Origin: Helicobacter sp. 11S03491-1
GTDB lineage: Bacteria > Campylobacterota > Campylobacteria > Campylobacterales > Helicobacteraceae
Assembly: GCF_002272835.1 (NCBI RefSeq)
Contig: NZ_MLAO01000008.1
Span: forward strand, 1 to 64,000
DNA: 64,000 nucleotides
Reading direction: 5' to 3'
Below are positions 10,492-20,899 of this stretch, piece after piece. The notes beneath the pieces were generated by a model. That model had not been told where the DNA came from and searched no databases. It saw nothing but the letters and a program-made list of their open reading frames with translations. Position numbers and translations under genes: made by a program. The first letter of the stretch is position 1, and each line of letters starts with the position of its first letter.

Positions 10492-11748
10492 ATGCAAAAA
10501 GTATTTTTTAAGACTTTTGGATGCCGCACAAATCTTTTTGATACACAAGTCATGCGTGAAAATATCAAGAATTTTGAATGTGTGGATCATGAGGATTGCG
10601 CAGATATTATTGTTGTAAATTCTTGCACAGTAACTAATGGCGCAGATAGTGGAGTGAGGAGCTATGTTAATAGATTATATATGCAGGGTAAAAAGGTTTA
10701 TTTTACAGGGTGTGGGGTAAAAACACAGGGGAAAAATCTTTTTGAAAAAGATATGACATTTGGAGTATTTGGACATAGTCTTAAAGAAAAAATTGATGAT
10801 TTTTTGCAGCAAGAAAATAAATTTTTTTATGATGATGACTTAGATGGTTTGCATTTAGATACAACCCTTGTGAGTGAATTTGTAGGAAAATCCAGGGCAT
10901 TTATCAAGATCCAAGAGGGTTGTGATTTTGCTTGTAGTTATTGCGTGATTCCTCTTGTGCGTGGAAAAGCCAGGAGCATGGAAGAAAAAAAGATTTTAGA
11001 ACAAATTTCAATGCTTGGGCAATCCGGAATTTCTGAAGTAGTGCTTACCGGGACAAATGTAGGTAGTTATGGTAAAGATAAGGGGAGTAATATTGCTAAA
11101 CTTATCAAAGCAATTATGAATATTGATGGTATTAGGCGTATCCGCATAGGTAGTCTGGAGCCCAGCCAAATTGAGGCAGAATTTCTAGAGCTTTTAGACC
11201 AAGATATTTTGGAAAGACATCTTCATATCGCGTTGCAATATACAGAGGATTCTATGCTTATGAAGATGAATCGGAAAAATCGTTTTGAGAGTGATTATTT
11301 GCTTTTGGAAAAAATCGCCAAAAAAGGCTTTGCCTTAGGGAGTGATTTTATTGTGGGACATCCCGGTGAAGATGAGAGCATTTGGGATCGGGCATTAGAA
11401 AATATAAAATCCTTGCCTCTTACCCATATCCATCCTTTTATTTATAGCCTTAGGGATAATACCCCCTCAGCCTCTATGAAACCTCCTGTAAATGGAGCTA
11501 TTGCTAAAGAAAGATTGCAGCAATTAAATGCTTTGATAAAATCAAAAAATCTTGCTTTTAGAAAAAAATTAAAAGAACAAAAAAAGACTTTGCATATTTT
11601 AGTTGAGAATACTCAAAATAGTATCTATAACGGGCTAGATCAATATTTTAATAAAATAAAAATCCATACCTGCACACCTTTGGAATCAAAATGGTTAGAA
11701 GTTGAGAATTATCAGGTATTAGATGAGGTAAATTGTGTTGAAATCTAA
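10492..11748 (+). CDS. mtaB: tRNA t6A37 methylthiotransferase
   Basis: A radical-SAM methylthiotransferase of 418 residues that converts t6A37 to ms2t6A37 in tRNA. The N-terminal UPF0004 domain has its cluster cysteines (FGCRTN, NSCTV, GCGVK), the radical-SAM motif is CDFACSYCVIPLVRG, and a short C-terminal part follows. The FGCRTN form separates MtaB from MiaB, which has FGCQMN. The ATG at 10492 lies one base after the previous stop with GAGAAAG upstream; an earlier in-frame ATG inside the previous gene would add six residues. It is the fourth gene of the overlapping operon. Confidence 0.9.
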   Translation: MQKVFFKTFGCRTNLFDTQVMRENIKNFECVDHEDCADIIVVNSCTVTNGADSGVRSYVNRLYMQGKKVYFTGCGVKTQGKNLFEKDMTFGVFGHSLKEKIDDFLQQENKFFYDDDLDGLHLDTTLVSEFVGKSRAFIKIQEGCDFACSYCVIPLVRGKARSMEEKKILEQISMLGQSGISEVVLTGTNVGSYGKDKGSNIAKLIKAIMNIDGIRRIRIGSLEPSQIEAEFLELLDQDILERHLHIALQYTEDSMLMKMNRKNRFESDYLLLEKIAKKGFALGSDFIVGHPGEDESIWDRALENIKSLPLTHIHPFIYSLRDNTPSASMKPPVNGAIAKERLQQLNALIKSKNLAFRKKLKEQKKTLHILVENTQNSIYNGLDQYFNKIKIHTCTPLESKWLEVENYQVLDEVNCVEI

Positions 11749-13411
11749 GAATTTAATGATTGGGATTGTGGGCTTATTGGTTGTGATTGTTTTAGTGGTA
11801 TTTATGTTGTTTAAAGACAACTCAGTATTAATCAGCGCTGAGAGTTTTGAAAATATTTTAAAATCTCAATCCTTAAAAAATGCAAGAATAGATGATTATT
11901 ATATTTATTTTGATGCTAATCAAAAATCTTTTAAGGTACTTCGAGCCGGCATTGATCTTTCGGAATTAAAAAATATTCCTATTAGAATGAAGACGCATAT
12001 GGATTTTTCAGAAATTTTTTCGGATATTGGAATGATGATTTTAGCGCTTATTGGGATTGCTGTAATTTTGAGGGCATTGAATTTGATGAGCAAAAAAACA
12101 TCTCAAAACAATACTTCAAAACCTCTGATGGAAACACATTTATTTCAAGAAAATACCCAAAAAAATGACGCCTTTATCCTGCCTGTACCTATTAATTCTT
12201 CAGTGAAATTTCAAGATGTCGCGGGTATCAAAGAGGTCAAAGAAGAATTAGTTGAAATGATTGATTATCTTAAAAATCCCAAAAAATACCAAGATTTAGG
12301 AATTTCTTTGCCCAAAGGTGTTTTGCTTATTGGACCTCCGGGAGTGGGGAAAACTATGATTGCCAAAGCAGTAGCAGGAGAAGCAGGTGTGCCATTTTTT
12401 TATCAAAGCGGGAGCAGTTTTGTCCAAATCTATGTAGGCATGGGTGCTAAGCGTGTCCGTGAGCTTTTTGCAAAAGCAAAAGCAAAAGCGCCTTCAATCG
12501 TTTTTATTGATGAAATTGATGCAGTTGGCAAGGCAAGAGGAGGTAATCGTAATGATGAAAGAGAAGCTACCCTCAATCAATTGCTTACAGAAATGGATGG
12601 TTTTGAGGATAGTGGGGGCGTGATTGTCATAGGGGCAACAAATAAAATGGAAATCATTGATGAAGCCTTGCTTAGAAGTGGGAGATTTGACAGAAGGATC
12701 TATGTAGAACTTCCTGATTTGGATGAGAGAATACAAATCCTTGAAGTTTATCTCCGTCATAAAAAATATGATTTTAATCTTTTAGAAGTATCTAAAATGT
12801 GCGTGGGATTTAGTGGTGCAAGTATTGCCTCTCTCATCAATGAAAGCGCTTTGAATGCCCTCAAAAGAGGCAGTGATATTATTCAGTTAAGAGATATTAT
12901 TGATGTGAAAGATAAAGTTATTTTAGGCAAAAAGAAAATTCTTAGTTTTGATGAACAAGAAAAAAATATTCTTTCTGTTTACCAATCAGCTAAGGCTATT
13001 AGCGCATATTGGTTTGATATTGATTTTGATAAGGTTACATTAATATCGGATTTTTTACTTGATAGGGATAAAGAGGTGGTGGGCAAAAGTGAAATGACCA
13101 ATAAAATCAAGGTTTATTTAAGTGGGATTATTGCCTTAGAACTCATCTTTGATGAAAAATATACCTATGCCAAAGAAGACATAAAAAAGGCAATAAAAAT
13201 TGCTAAGGATATGTGTGAAGAATATGGTATGGCTAAACGACTTATTACAAATGACGCTGATGTTTCAGAGATTTTGAATCTTGCTTATAATGAACAAAAA
13301 GATTTTTTGAATAATTCAAAAGAAATTATTCTTACTCTTTCAAAAAAATTGCTTGAAAAAGAAAAACTCAATAAAAATACCATTAGAGAAATGATGCAAG
13401 ATGTTCTTTAG
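11735..13411 (+). CDS. FtsH-like membrane AAA protein lacking the protease active site
   Basis: A 558-residue protein with two membrane helices (about 7-25 and 95-113) and an intact AAA module: Walker [10 protein letters not shown], pore loop FVQIYVG, Walker B VFIDEID and an arginine-finger region RSGRFDRR. The following domain aligns in position with the FtsH metallopeptidase. Where HEAGH should stand there is YQSAK, and no other HExxH occurs, so zinc proteolysis should be impossible. It may work as an unfoldase or as a partner of the true FtsH. It starts with GTG (GAGG 6 bases upstream), overlaps mtaB by 14 bases and overlaps bioV by 11. H. pylori has an FtsH homologue at the same place. 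Confidence 0.85.
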   Translation: MLKSKNLMIGIVGLLVVIVLVVFMLFKDNSVLISAESFENILKSQSLKNARIDDYYIYFDANQKSFKVLRAGIDLSELKNIPIRMKTHMDFSEIFSDIGMMILALIGIAVILRALNLMSKKTSQNNTSKPLMETHLFQENTQKNDAFILPVPINSSVKFQDVAGIKEVKEELVEMIDYLKNPKKYQDLGISLPKGVLLIGPPGVGKTMIAKAVAGEAGVPFFYQSGSSFVQIYVGMGAKRVRELFAKAKAKAPSIVFIDEIDAVGKARGGNRNDEREATLNQLLTEMDGFEDSGGVIVIGATNKMEIIDEALLRSGRFDRRIYVELPDLDERIQILEVYLRHKKYDFNLLEVSKMCVGFSGASIASLINESALNALKRGSDIIQLRDIIDVKDKVILGKKKILSFDEQEKNILSVYQSAKAISAYWFDIDFDKVTLISDFLLDRDKEVVGKSEMTNKIKVYLSGIIALELIFDEKYTYAKEDIKKAIKIAKDMCEEYGMAKRLITNDADVSEILNLAYNEQKDFLNNSKEIILTLSKKLLEKEKLNKNTIREMMQDVL

Positions 13412-13916
13412 CGGGTTTTGCTTCCATCATGAGGAAGTCCTTTTTAAGAGGTTTTTACCTAAGGGGATTTATGATTTGAGTGGGTTTAGTTATGGAGCGC
13501 AAAAAGCTTTTGATGAAGCTTATAGGCGTATTTGTGAAGGTAAAAGAGTGCAAAGACTTGCCTTATTTTCTCCGGCATTTTTTGAAGATAAAACTCAAGC
13601 TTATAAACGACTCCAAATTTTGGCATTTAATAGGGATTCTGATAGTTATATACAGGCTTTTTTGCATTCTATAGGATTATCTCAAGGAATGCAAAAATAC
13701 ATCCAAAAAGGAGAAATATCTGAACTTGAAGCTTTGCTTTATTATGTTTGGGATAAAAAAAAGCTTGAAAAAATCAAAGATAAAGGTATCAAGCTTGAAG
13801 TATATTTAGGGGGAGAGGATGAGATTATCAACCCTTTAGCAGCGCGTGATTTTTTTGCTCCTTATGGGGTAGTTTATTTTATCAAATCATCCAATCACTT
13901 GTTAACCCCCATTTGA
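13401..13916 (+). CDS. bioV: Pimeloyl-ACP methyl ester esterase BioV
   Basis: A small alpha/beta hydrolase of 171 residues that cleaves pimeloyl-ACP methyl ester to pimeloyl-ACP in biotin precursor synthesis, replacing E. coli BioH. The nucleophile elbow is GFSYG (Ser at about 31), the acid is in GGEDEI (about 140) and the histidine is in SSNHLL at the extreme C-terminus, so the triad can be read directly. BioV is reported only from Helicobacter, which is strong evidence for the genus. The start overlaps the FtsH-like gene by 11 bases (GATGTTCTTTAG), so translation is probably coupled. It is the last gene of the operon and faces the TonB receptor gene tail to tail. Confidence 0.88.
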   Translation: MFFSGFCFHHEEVLFKRFLPKGIYDLSGFSYGAQKAFDEAYRRICEGKRVQRLALFSPAFFEDKTQAYKRLQILAFNRDSDSYIQAFLHSIGLSQGMQKYIQKGEISELEALLYYVWDKKKLEKIKDKGIKLEVYLGGEDEIINPLAARDFFAPYGVVYFIKSSNHLLTPI

Positions 13917-13954
13917 GCATGATAAAACAGACAATTTATTTCTAAAAATATTCA

Positions 13955-16174
13955 TTAAAATTCCATATTCAGGCTTAAAAAATATCTCCTACCTTCATGG
14001 ACATAGTTATAGTTATTGACTTGTGTTGTATTGCTATTTTGAGGGACGTTAAACCAATCAGAAAATTTTTGATTCAAAAGATTATAAATTCCAAAATGTA
14101 ATTTTATACTGGAGTTAAGTTGATAATGTCCTCCTATGTGCATTAAAAAATAGCTATTAAAAAATGGTTTGAGCGCAGGGTAGGCTTTTTTGAGTTCTTC
14201 ATAGCTAAAAACACCATAATCTGATGTAAGTAGCCAGCCTGGAGCTGATTTTGGCTGATGGGCATAAAATTCCCCTCTTATATACAGACCCAATATATCT
14301 GTAAAAAGATAATTAAGAGAGCCATTGAGATTGTGAGCGGGGATATTTAACAAAGGCTTCCCTTTGTTTTTGCCTTTTGTCTGATCTGTTTTGGTAAAAG
14401 CATAGTTGAGATTAAGACCTAATGTGCCTATTTTTATATCAATGGGATAAATTTCAAAAGTAACTTCTCCTCCATAAGCAATAGCTTCATCAATGTTGAT
14501 GGGGTAGAAACAATTTGTAATCCCTTGAGATCTAAATCCATCTGTGCTGCAGATTTTATGACTGCCAACGGGAATAGCTTCTCCAAGCCCAACTTTTGCC
14601 CCTTCTTTGCCATCAATAATCTTATCGCTAAATTTATTATAAAAAGCACCCAGGTTTATGTTGGTATAAGGGGTTTCCCAAAGGGCATTTATTTCAAAGT
14701 TTAGAGAGTTTTCAGGTTTGAGATTTGGATTGCCATGAAGAATTCGTGTAAGAGAACTTGTGCCACTCATTCCATTGGGTCCATCAATAAGTTGCGCTGC
14801 TGTTGGGACTTTGTATCCTGTAGAAAAGCCTCCTTTGAAAGTGAGACTTTCAAGAGCATTATAAACAAGATAGGCTCTTGGAGAAGTATTAAATCCAAAG
14901 GCAAAGTTATAATTTTCTAAAATCCCAAGTGTCAAGATAAGATTATCTAAAATACTCAATTCATTTTCTGCAAAAAGACTGATATTGTTTTGGTAAATAA
15001 GTCGTGATTGGATACTTTGTTCCAGTATGCCATCACTCATGGAAGAAAACCAATATTCTCCTCCAATGACCAGTTGGCTTGAATTTAGTGGGAGTATTAA
15101 TTTTGTATTCCCCAGCACATCATCTCCTCGCAGCCCTCTGTCTTTGGTAACTCCATTTTTTACATAAGTTCTTCCATTATAGACAGTAGAATTGTATTGG
15201 ATTGAAGTATTGCTTTGACCAAAGGTATAATCTCCCAAGTGGGTGAGGATATAATTATTCCTGCTAAAAGTCTGAGGAGCAGAGGCATAAGGTTTTTTAC
15301 CAGGATATTTATTTTGCCAATATTGCACCCTGTCATAATCAAAATAAATATAGTTTTCTTTAGCAGGAGAATAAGAAATTCTTCCTCCAATATTGTAGAT
15401 GTTAGATTCCATACCTCCAACAATCATGGTTTTGCCGATTTCTTTTGGGGGACCTTGCGGGGTAGGGATAATGCTTAGATTATTAGCAGATACATAAGCG
15501 CGATAAGATTCAAATCCTCTGAGAGACAATCCCCATTTTTTGGCATTGTCTAGGGGACCTGATGTATAAAAACCTCCGGTATAAAGATTGCCAAAAGCTT
15601 TATCTTCTTGTAGTGTGCCGGAAAAATTGAAACTACTTGTCCATGATTTAAAATTTCTTTTGGTAATGATATTTACTACTCCTCCAATGGCATCACTTCC
15701 GTAGAGTGTGCTCATAGGACCTTTAATTACTTCAATACGTTCAATCGCAGCTGCCGGAGGCATAAAAGAGGAAAAAATACTATCATTGGCATTAGGGAAG
15801 GCAGCCGGGGTAACATTTTGTCTTTTCCCATCTACAAGGATGAGAGTATATTGTGCAGGCATTCCACGTATGGATATGTTGTAGCCTGTAGGACCGGTAA
15901 TCTCTTCATTAGTGCTAATGCCCGCAATATTAGAGATCGCTTCTCCAAGATCCCTATAGGGCTTGTCTTGAAGTTGTTGAGCGCTGATACTGGAGATAGA
16001 AGCAGGGGCATCTCTGATATCTTGGGCAAAACCGCTTGCAGAAACAACAGATTTTTTCAAAATGTAGCTTTTTTCGGATGTGAGATTTGATTCTAGAGGG
16101 TATAACAAACTAAAAGGGAATAATAAGCCCATCATCAAAAATTTTTTATTTATTTTTGTCATTAAAATATTCAT
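13955..16174 (-). CDS. TonB-dependent outer-membrane receptor
   Basis: A 739-residue outer-membrane receptor of the CirA/FepA/IrgA type. A signal peptide (about 10-28) leads to the plug domain (SISSISAQQLQDKPYRDLG, IEVIKGPMSTLYGSDAIGG, VVNIITKR), followed by a 22-strand type barrel ending in aromatic MEF. The ATG at 16174 has AAGGA 8 bases upstream; a TTG two codons earlier would add only two residues. It is divergent from the DUF4198 gene across a very AT-rich 243-base spacer that carries a Fur-like palindrome. Neighbours suggest a metal or metal-chelate substrate (iron, nickel or cobalt); the exact ligand cannot be read. Confidence 0.9.
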   Translation of the reverse strand: MNILMTKINKKFLMMGLLFPFSLLYPLESNLTSEKSYILKKSVVSASGFAQDIRDAPASISSISAQQLQDKPYRDLGEAISNIAGISTNEEITGPTGYNISIRGMPAQYTLILVDGKRQNVTPAAFPNANDSIFSSFMPPAAAIERIEVIKGPMSTLYGSDAIGGVVNIITKRNFKSWTSSFNFSGTLQEDKAFGNLYTGGFYTSGPLDNAKKWGLSLRGFESYRAYVSANNLSIIPTPQGPPKEIGKTMIVGGMESNIYNIGGRISYSPAKENYIYFDYDRVQYWQNKYPGKKPYASAPQTFSRNNYILTHLGDYTFGQSNTSIQYNSTVYNGRTYVKNGVTKDRGLRGDDVLGNTKLILPLNSSQLVIGGEYWFSSMSDGILEQSIQSRLIYQNNISLFAENELSILDNLILTLGILENYNFAFGFNTSPRAYLVYNALESLTFKGGFSTGYKVPTAAQLIDGPNGMSGTSSLTRILHGNPNLKPENSLNFEINALWETPYTNINLGAFYNKFSDKIIDGKEGAKVGLGEAIPVGSHKICSTDGFRSQGITNCFYPINIDEAIAYGGEVTFEIYPIDIKIGTLGLNLNYAFTKTDQTKGKNKGKPLLNIPAHNLNGSLNYLFTDILGLYIRGEFYAHQPKSAPGWLLTSDYGVFSYEELKKAYPALKPFFNSYFLMHIGGHYQLNSSIKLHFGIYNLLNQKFSDWFNVPQNSNTTQVNNYNYVHEGRRYFLSLNMEF

Positions 16175-16373
16175 GCTCAATCCTTATATTGATTATTCTT
16201 GATTAAGAGTCAATATAAAATATATAATATTAATTCTTATAATTAATTTAATTTTTATTGAATAGATTTAAAATTTTTTATGAGTATTTCATCAATTATT
16301 TCATTAAAAATATCGCATGATTTATCCTATTGACAAAGATGTATTCTTTTGAGTAAGATTTGATTAATAATAG

Positions 16374-16391
16374 TAATAATAGCTATTATTA
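16374..16391. promoter_or_regulatory. Fur-like operator palindrome
   Basis: TAATAATAGCTATTATTA is a perfect 18-base palindrome ending 26 bases before the ATG of the DUF4198 gene and inside the divergent spacer shared with the TonB receptor. Its half-sites TAATAAT/ATTATTA are those of the published H. pylori Fur box (TAATAATnATTATTA), although the centre here is AGCT rather than one base. NikR sites have the half-sites in the opposite order, so Fur fits better. Confidence 0.55.
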
Positions 16392-16417
16392 AATTAATAA
16401 AAATAAAGGAATTTATA

Positions 16418-17167
16418 ATGAAAAAAATTTCAATAATAATGTTTTTGGCAGTGTTGGGCATTTCAAGTGTTTATGCTCATGGCATTTGGACTGCAATGAG
16501 ATCAGATATGATTGAGATTGTCTATGGAGAGGGTCCTTGGGATAATCGTTTTGATGCCCAAACGCTTCAACAAGTAAAAGGTTATGATGAAAATCAAAAA
16601 GAAAGAAAAGTAAGCACTCAAGTGAATGAGACTTTTGTATCCCTTGTTCCTGATGACTCCGTACAGGTTATTACAGCATATGCAATGGCATATTTTTCCC
16701 AAGATGCCAATGGAAACTATGTCAAAAAACCTAAAAATGAAGTTCCCGGAGTAAAAAATTCAATGTTTGCCAAACAATATAACGTTAGTTATATCAACCA
16801 ACAAAAAATGCTTAAGAAACAAAAAGCAATGATTCTTATCAAAAAACCCAAAGCTAATAAGGCTATTGAACTTGAAATACTTCCTCAGGTTGATCCTAGG
16901 AGTCTCAAGCAAGGAGATGAGTTGAAAGTTTTGGTTCTCAAAAATGGGAAGCCTTTTGGAAATGCTGTTGTTGTTCCGGATGTTATTGGCGATGTCCATC
17001 ATGAAATCAAAACAGACAAAAATGGTTATGCAACTTTTAAAATTAGAAATACAGGGTTAAATGTAATTGCAACTTGGAGTATTGAATCTTCAAAAGATAC
17101 CATAAAATCAGATAAAGATACTATATTTAGCACATTATCATTTACTTTATTTGATAAAAATAAATAA
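16418..17167 (+). CDS. Periplasmic DUF4198 protein (NikM/metal-uptake type)
   Basis: A 249-residue exported protein: signal peptide about 1-20 (cleavage after VYA), mature start HGIWTAMRSD, two beta-rich domains and an Ig-like C-terminal part (KNGYATFKIRNTGLN). The N-terminal His of the mature chain and the DUF4198 layout are shared with proteins linked to nickel or cobalt uptake, some of which bind metal through the new N-terminus. That it supplies metal here is inference from its place beside a TonB receptor and a PepSY protein. The Fur-like palindrome lies directly upstream. Confidence 0.75.
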   Translation: MKKISIIMFLAVLGISSVYAHGIWTAMRSDMIEIVYGEGPWDNRFDAQTLQQVKGYDENQKERKVSTQVNETFVSLVPDDSVQVITAYAMAYFSQDANGNYVKKPKNEVPGVKNSMFAKQYNVSYINQQKMLKKQKAMILIKKPKANKAIELEILPQVDPRSLKQGDELKVLVLKNGKPFGNAVVVPDVIGDVHHEIKTDKNGYATFKIRNTGLNVIATWSIESSKDTIKSDKDTIFSTLSFTLFDKNK

Positions 17168-17264
17168 ATTGCAGATATCAAAGATATTGAAGTTTTTGAT
17201 GTTGGATATTTAAAATTTTTAAATACAATCCAGGTTCAAATAATTTATTTTATAAGGGCTTGTG

Positions 17265-17801
17265 ATGAAAAAAAATTATCAAAAAATTCATATATATTTA
17301 AGTATATTTTTCTTACCTTTTGCTTTGTTGTATGCAGTTACAGGAATTCTTTATCTGACACATTATAGCGGGGGCAAGGATCTTAGTACTTACAAAGTGG
17401 ATTTTGAAAAACAGCTCACCAAAGAAGAATTAGCAGATTTTGGCTTGAAATTCTTGCATGAAAAGAATATTAAATTTAGAAATATGGATGTGAGTTTTGC
17501 AAAAAATAGAATTCAGATAGGCTTAATGGCTAATTATGCCCGAATTTCACAATCTGATGGAAAAATAAAAATTGATGTATATAAAGGAAATATTATTCGG
17601 TATTTAATGTCTTTGCATTTTGGGCAAGGTAAATGGTATTTTGATGTTTTAGGTATTGCTTTTGGAGCTGCTTTGGCGATATTTTATTTGACGGGAATTT
17701 TAATGGTCAAACACCATTCCAAACATAAAAAACCTCTTTGGATATCGTTTTTTCTAGGACTGGGGGTGGTTATTGTTGTGGGTTATCTCAATGGTGCTTA
17801 A
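17265..17801 (+). CDS. PepSY-associated membrane protein
   Basis: A 178-residue protein with an N-terminal helix (about 8-30, ending TGILYLTHYSGG), a periplasmic domain of about 90 residues, and two helices near the C-terminus (FDVLGIAFGAALAIFYLTG and a last one at about 155-175). HFGQGKWYFDVLG matches the conserved core of PepSY_TM iron-regulated membrane proteins, some of which reduce ferric siderophores. The chosen ATG (17265) follows GGG by 7 bases; a GTG one codon earlier is possible. It lies 97 bases after the DUF4198 gene and probably belongs to the same metal-uptake unit. Confidence 0.75.
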   Translation: MKKNYQKIHIYLSIFFLPFALLYAVTGILYLTHYSGGKDLSTYKVDFEKQLTKEELADFGLKFLHEKNIKFRNMDVSFAKNRIQIGLMANYARISQSDGKIKIDVYKGNIIRYLMSLHFGQGKWYFDVLGIAFGAALAIFYLTGILMVKHHSKHKKPLWISFFLGLGVVIVVGYLNGA

Positions 17802-18084
17802 GTAAAATCTAAAATTCTCCATACGGAGTAAGGTTTTAATGAGAAATATATGCTCTTTCATATCGGATAAGAGTGATGGTATTTTTATAAAATTTGCCAT
17901 ATAAATCAAGGTATAGACTTTTACATTTTAAAATCATGATTCTTGGTTTTTGTAATATTTTACAAAATAAACTCTATTTTTTATATGAGATTTCATGGTG
18001 TTTATTTGATAATACTTAGAGTTTGAGTTGTTAATTGATAGATTATAAAGTTTATATCATCTTGATATTATCTTACTCTGAGAG
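17802..18084. other. Non-coding spacer between convergent genes
   Basis: About 280 AT-rich bases with no readable frame, RNA gene or repeat that I can see. It lies between the PepSY gene and the palindrome that closes clpB. Confidence 0.5.
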
Positions 18085-18121
18085 TGGTTTAGTTTGCAAA
18101 TAATATTTGCAAACTAAACCA
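18085..18121. terminator. Perfect inverted repeat between convergent genes (likely bidirectional terminator)
   Basis: Two exact 18-base arms, beginning TGGTTTAGTTTGCAAATA, around a single central base. It starts 5 bases after the clpB stop on the minus strand. No strong T-run follows on either strand, so factor-independent termination is likely but not certain; an RNA-processing or protein-binding palindrome is an alternative. Confidence 0.55.
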
Positions 18122-18126
18122 TAAAA

Positions 18127-20694
18127 TCAGCTAATTTGAGGAAAAATTTCATTATCTTTGAGATCAAAAAGCACTTTATTACCTTCTGCAACCTTACCTT
18201 CCAAAATAAGTTCAGCCAATCTGTCTTCTACTTCTTCATACAAGGCTCTTTTGAGTGGTCTGGCTCCATAGACAGGATCAAAACCTGCTTTGGCAATAAA
18301 TTCTTTGGCTTGTGGGGTTAGTTGCAAGGAAATATTTTTTTCGATGACTTTTTTTGCAATGCCCTCAAACATAATATCTACAATTTTTACAATACCCTCA
18401 ATATCCAATGGATTGAAGATGATAATGTCATCCAGACGATTTAGAAATTCAGGTTTGAAGTATTTTTTAAGCGCTTCATTAACAGCTTTTTCTTTTTCGT
18501 CATTGATTTCTATAATTTTATCGCTAGCTATGTTGCTTGTAAGAATAATGATTGTATTTCTAAAATCAACAGTTACTCCTTTGTTGTCAGTCAAACGTCC
18601 ATCATCAAGAACTTGCAAAAGAATATTAAATACATCCGGATGAGCTTTTTCTATTTCATCAAACAATACAACCGAGTAAGGTTTTCTTCTGACTGCTTCA
18701 GTAAGTTGTCCTCCTTCTTCATACCCTACATATCCGGGAGGAGCACCTACAAGTCTGCTGGCAGCGTGTTTTTCCATATATTCACTCATATCTATACGGA
18801 TAAGATTTTTATCTGTATCAAATAAGAATTGCGCAAGTGATTTGGCGCTTTGGGTTTTGCCCACACCTGTAGGTCCTAGAAACAAGAAGCTTCCAATAGG
18901 ACGATTGGCTTCGCTAAGACCTGCCTTATTCCTTTTGATGACTCTTGAAATTGCCTTAAGCGCCTTGTCTTGTCCTACCACACTTTTTCTAAGCTCATCT
19001 TCAACGCCCAAAATTCTATCTTTTTCGCTTTGGAGCATTTTTTTTACAGGGATTTGTGTCCATCGACTAATAATATTAGCAATACTCTCTTCTGTTACGG
19101 CATTTTTAAGCAATGTCCCGCTTGCTTGCATTTTATCCCATTTTTCATTCAATCCCTTTTCTTTGATTTCTTGATCGGGGATTTTACTATAATCGATTTC
19201 AGCAGCTTTGTTGTAATTTCCTTCCCTCTTTGCAAGTTCGGATTCTCTTTTGAGGGAGTCAATATTGCTTTTGGTTTGGGCAATTTCTTTGAATACATTT
19301 TTTTCATTTTCAAATTGCGCTTCAAGGCGGTTTCTTTCTTCATTGCTATTGCTGAGTTCTTTATCTATTTCTTCAAGCCTTGTTTTGTTAGTATCTTTTT
19401 TTTCCATATTGAGGGCTTGTTTTTCAACTTCTAATGTTTGAATTTGTCTTTTGATACGAGATAATTCGGTGGGTTCAGATTCTATTTGCATTTTTAATTC
19501 TGCTGCACCTTCATCGATGAGATCTATTGCTTTATCCGGCAAGAAACGATCAGTGATATAACGATTGCTTAATTTTGCTGCTGCTACCAACGCTGAATCT
19601 GTAATATTGACATTATGGTGTGCTTCAAGTTTTTCTTTGATCCCACGTAAAATCTGAAGTGCTTCATTTACTGTAGGCTCATTGAGATTAATGGGTTGGA
19701 ATCTTCTTGTAAGGGCAGCATCTTTTTCAAAATATTTACGATATTCTTTGAGTGTCGTAGCTCCTATTGTGTGGAGTTCTCCTCTTGCAAGAGCGGGTTT
19801 AAGAATATTGGCTGCATCCATGCTGCCTTCGCTAGCGCCTGCTCCTACAATTGTGTGAATTTCATCAATAAAAAGAATAATATTTCCGGCTTTTTTGACT
19901 TCCTCAATGACTTTTTTAAGTCTTTCTTCAAATTCTCCTCGATATTTTGCCCCTGCTACAAGGGCACTCATATCAAGTGCAATAACACGTTTATTTTGTA
20001 AAGAAATAGGGACTTCTTTTTTGATAATTCGTTGTGCCAGACCTTCTACAGCAGCTGTTTTACCTACACCGGGTTCTCCCAGTAAAATAGGGTTGTTTTT
20101 GGTTTTTCTGATGAGAATTTGCATCATTCTAGAGATTTCCTCATCTCTGCCAATTACAGGATCAAGGGTATTTTCCAGAGCTTTTTTTGTGAGATCTATC
20201 CCGAATTTTTCAAGAGATTCCAGATTGGAATCATCGTTTTCATTTTGAATTTTTGTCCCTCCACGGATAACTTCCAAAGTTTTTTTAAGTTCGGTCAAAT
20301 CCAAATATTTTCTAAAAACTTGAGTAAAAATTTCTGTTTTAATATTGGCGATAATAAAAGTATCTAAAGCAATATATTTATCGCCATTTTTGGTAGCTAA
20401 ACCTTCAGCTTGATTGAGATTATCTTGAAGATTTTTGCTTATCGTAATATTTTCTTTGGTAATATTTGAACTTTTTGGCAACTTATCTGCCAGACTTTTG
20501 ACTTCTAATTCGATGGCAATTTTATCAATATTCATTTTATGTAGAGCTTGATTGAGAATAGATTGAGTATTGCTTAACATTGCCCATATTAAATGGATTG
20601 TATCTACTTCTTGATTTTTACCATGGAGTGCTAAGGAAACAGCTTGATCGAGAGTTTCTTTAAGTTGATGGGTCATTTTTTCAAATATATTCAT
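18127..20694 (-). CDS. clpB: ATP-dependent disaggregase ClpB
   Basis: An 855-residue Hsp100 chaperone that threads aggregated proteins together with DnaK. In order: Clp N-domain (about 1-145), first AAA with Walker [10 protein letters not shown] and Walker [10 protein letters not shown], the long coiled-coil middle domain (about 395-520) that ClpA lacks, second AAA with GPTGVGKTQ and [11 protein letters not shown], and the D2-small domain. It lacks the ClpP-binding loop of ClpA/ClpX. The ATG at 20694 has AAGGAG 6 bases upstream; a start 8 codons earlier is not supported. Expression is probably heat-inducible, but I see no recognisable HrcA or HspR operator. Confidence 0.97.
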   Translation of the reverse strand: MNIFEKMTHQLKETLDQAVSLALHGKNQEVDTIHLIWAMLSNTQSILNQALHKMNIDKIAIELEVKSLADKLPKSSNITKENITISKNLQDNLNQAEGLATKNGDKYIALDTFIIANIKTEIFTQVFRKYLDLTELKKTLEVIRGGTKIQNENDDSNLESLEKFGIDLTKKALENTLDPVIGRDEEISRMMQILIRKTKNNPILLGEPGVGKTAAVEGLAQRIIKKEVPISLQNKRVIALDMSALVAGAKYRGEFEERLKKVIEEVKKAGNIILFIDEIHTIVGAGASEGSMDAANILKPALARGELHTIGATTLKEYRKYFEKDAALTRRFQPINLNEPTVNEALQILRGIKEKLEAHHNVNITDSALVAAAKLSNRYITDRFLPDKAIDLIDEGAAELKMQIESEPTELSRIKRQIQTLEVEKQALNMEKKDTNKTRLEEIDKELSNSNEERNRLEAQFENEKNVFKEIAQTKSNIDSLKRESELAKREGNYNKAAEIDYSKIPDQEIKEKGLNEKWDKMQASGTLLKNAVTEESIANIISRWTQIPVKKMLQSEKDRILGVEDELRKSVVGQDKALKAISRVIKRNKAGLSEANRPIGSFLFLGPTGVGKTQSAKSLAQFLFDTDKNLIRIDMSEYMEKHAASRLVGAPPGYVGYEEGGQLTEAVRRKPYSVVLFDEIEKAHPDVFNILLQVLDDGRLTDNKGVTVDFRNTIIILTSNIASDKIIEINDEKEKAVNEALKKYFKPEFLNRLDDIIIFNPLDIEGIVKIVDIMFEGIAKKVIEKNISLQLTPQAKEFIAKAGFDPVYGARPLKRALYEEVEDRLAELILEGKVAEGNKVLFDLKDNEIFPQIS

Positions 20695-20899
20695 TGAAAA
20701 CTCCTTTTTTGGAAACAAGATTTATATTGGTAGTATTATATAAGTTTAGTCTAATAATGTCAAGTTATTTTATTCATTTATGCTAAGACTATTTTGATAA
20801 AATGAATAGTAATAAGATAGATAATAATTTATTTGTTTAATATGATAAAATTTTAGGTAGAATTTAGCTTTAAAAATAATCCATGTAGGCAGGCAAGGA

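Noticed and set aside
16374-16391. NikR operator instead of Fur box
   Set aside because: NikR sites have TATTATT on the left and AATAATA on the right with an 11-base gap; here the order is reversed and the gap is four bases.
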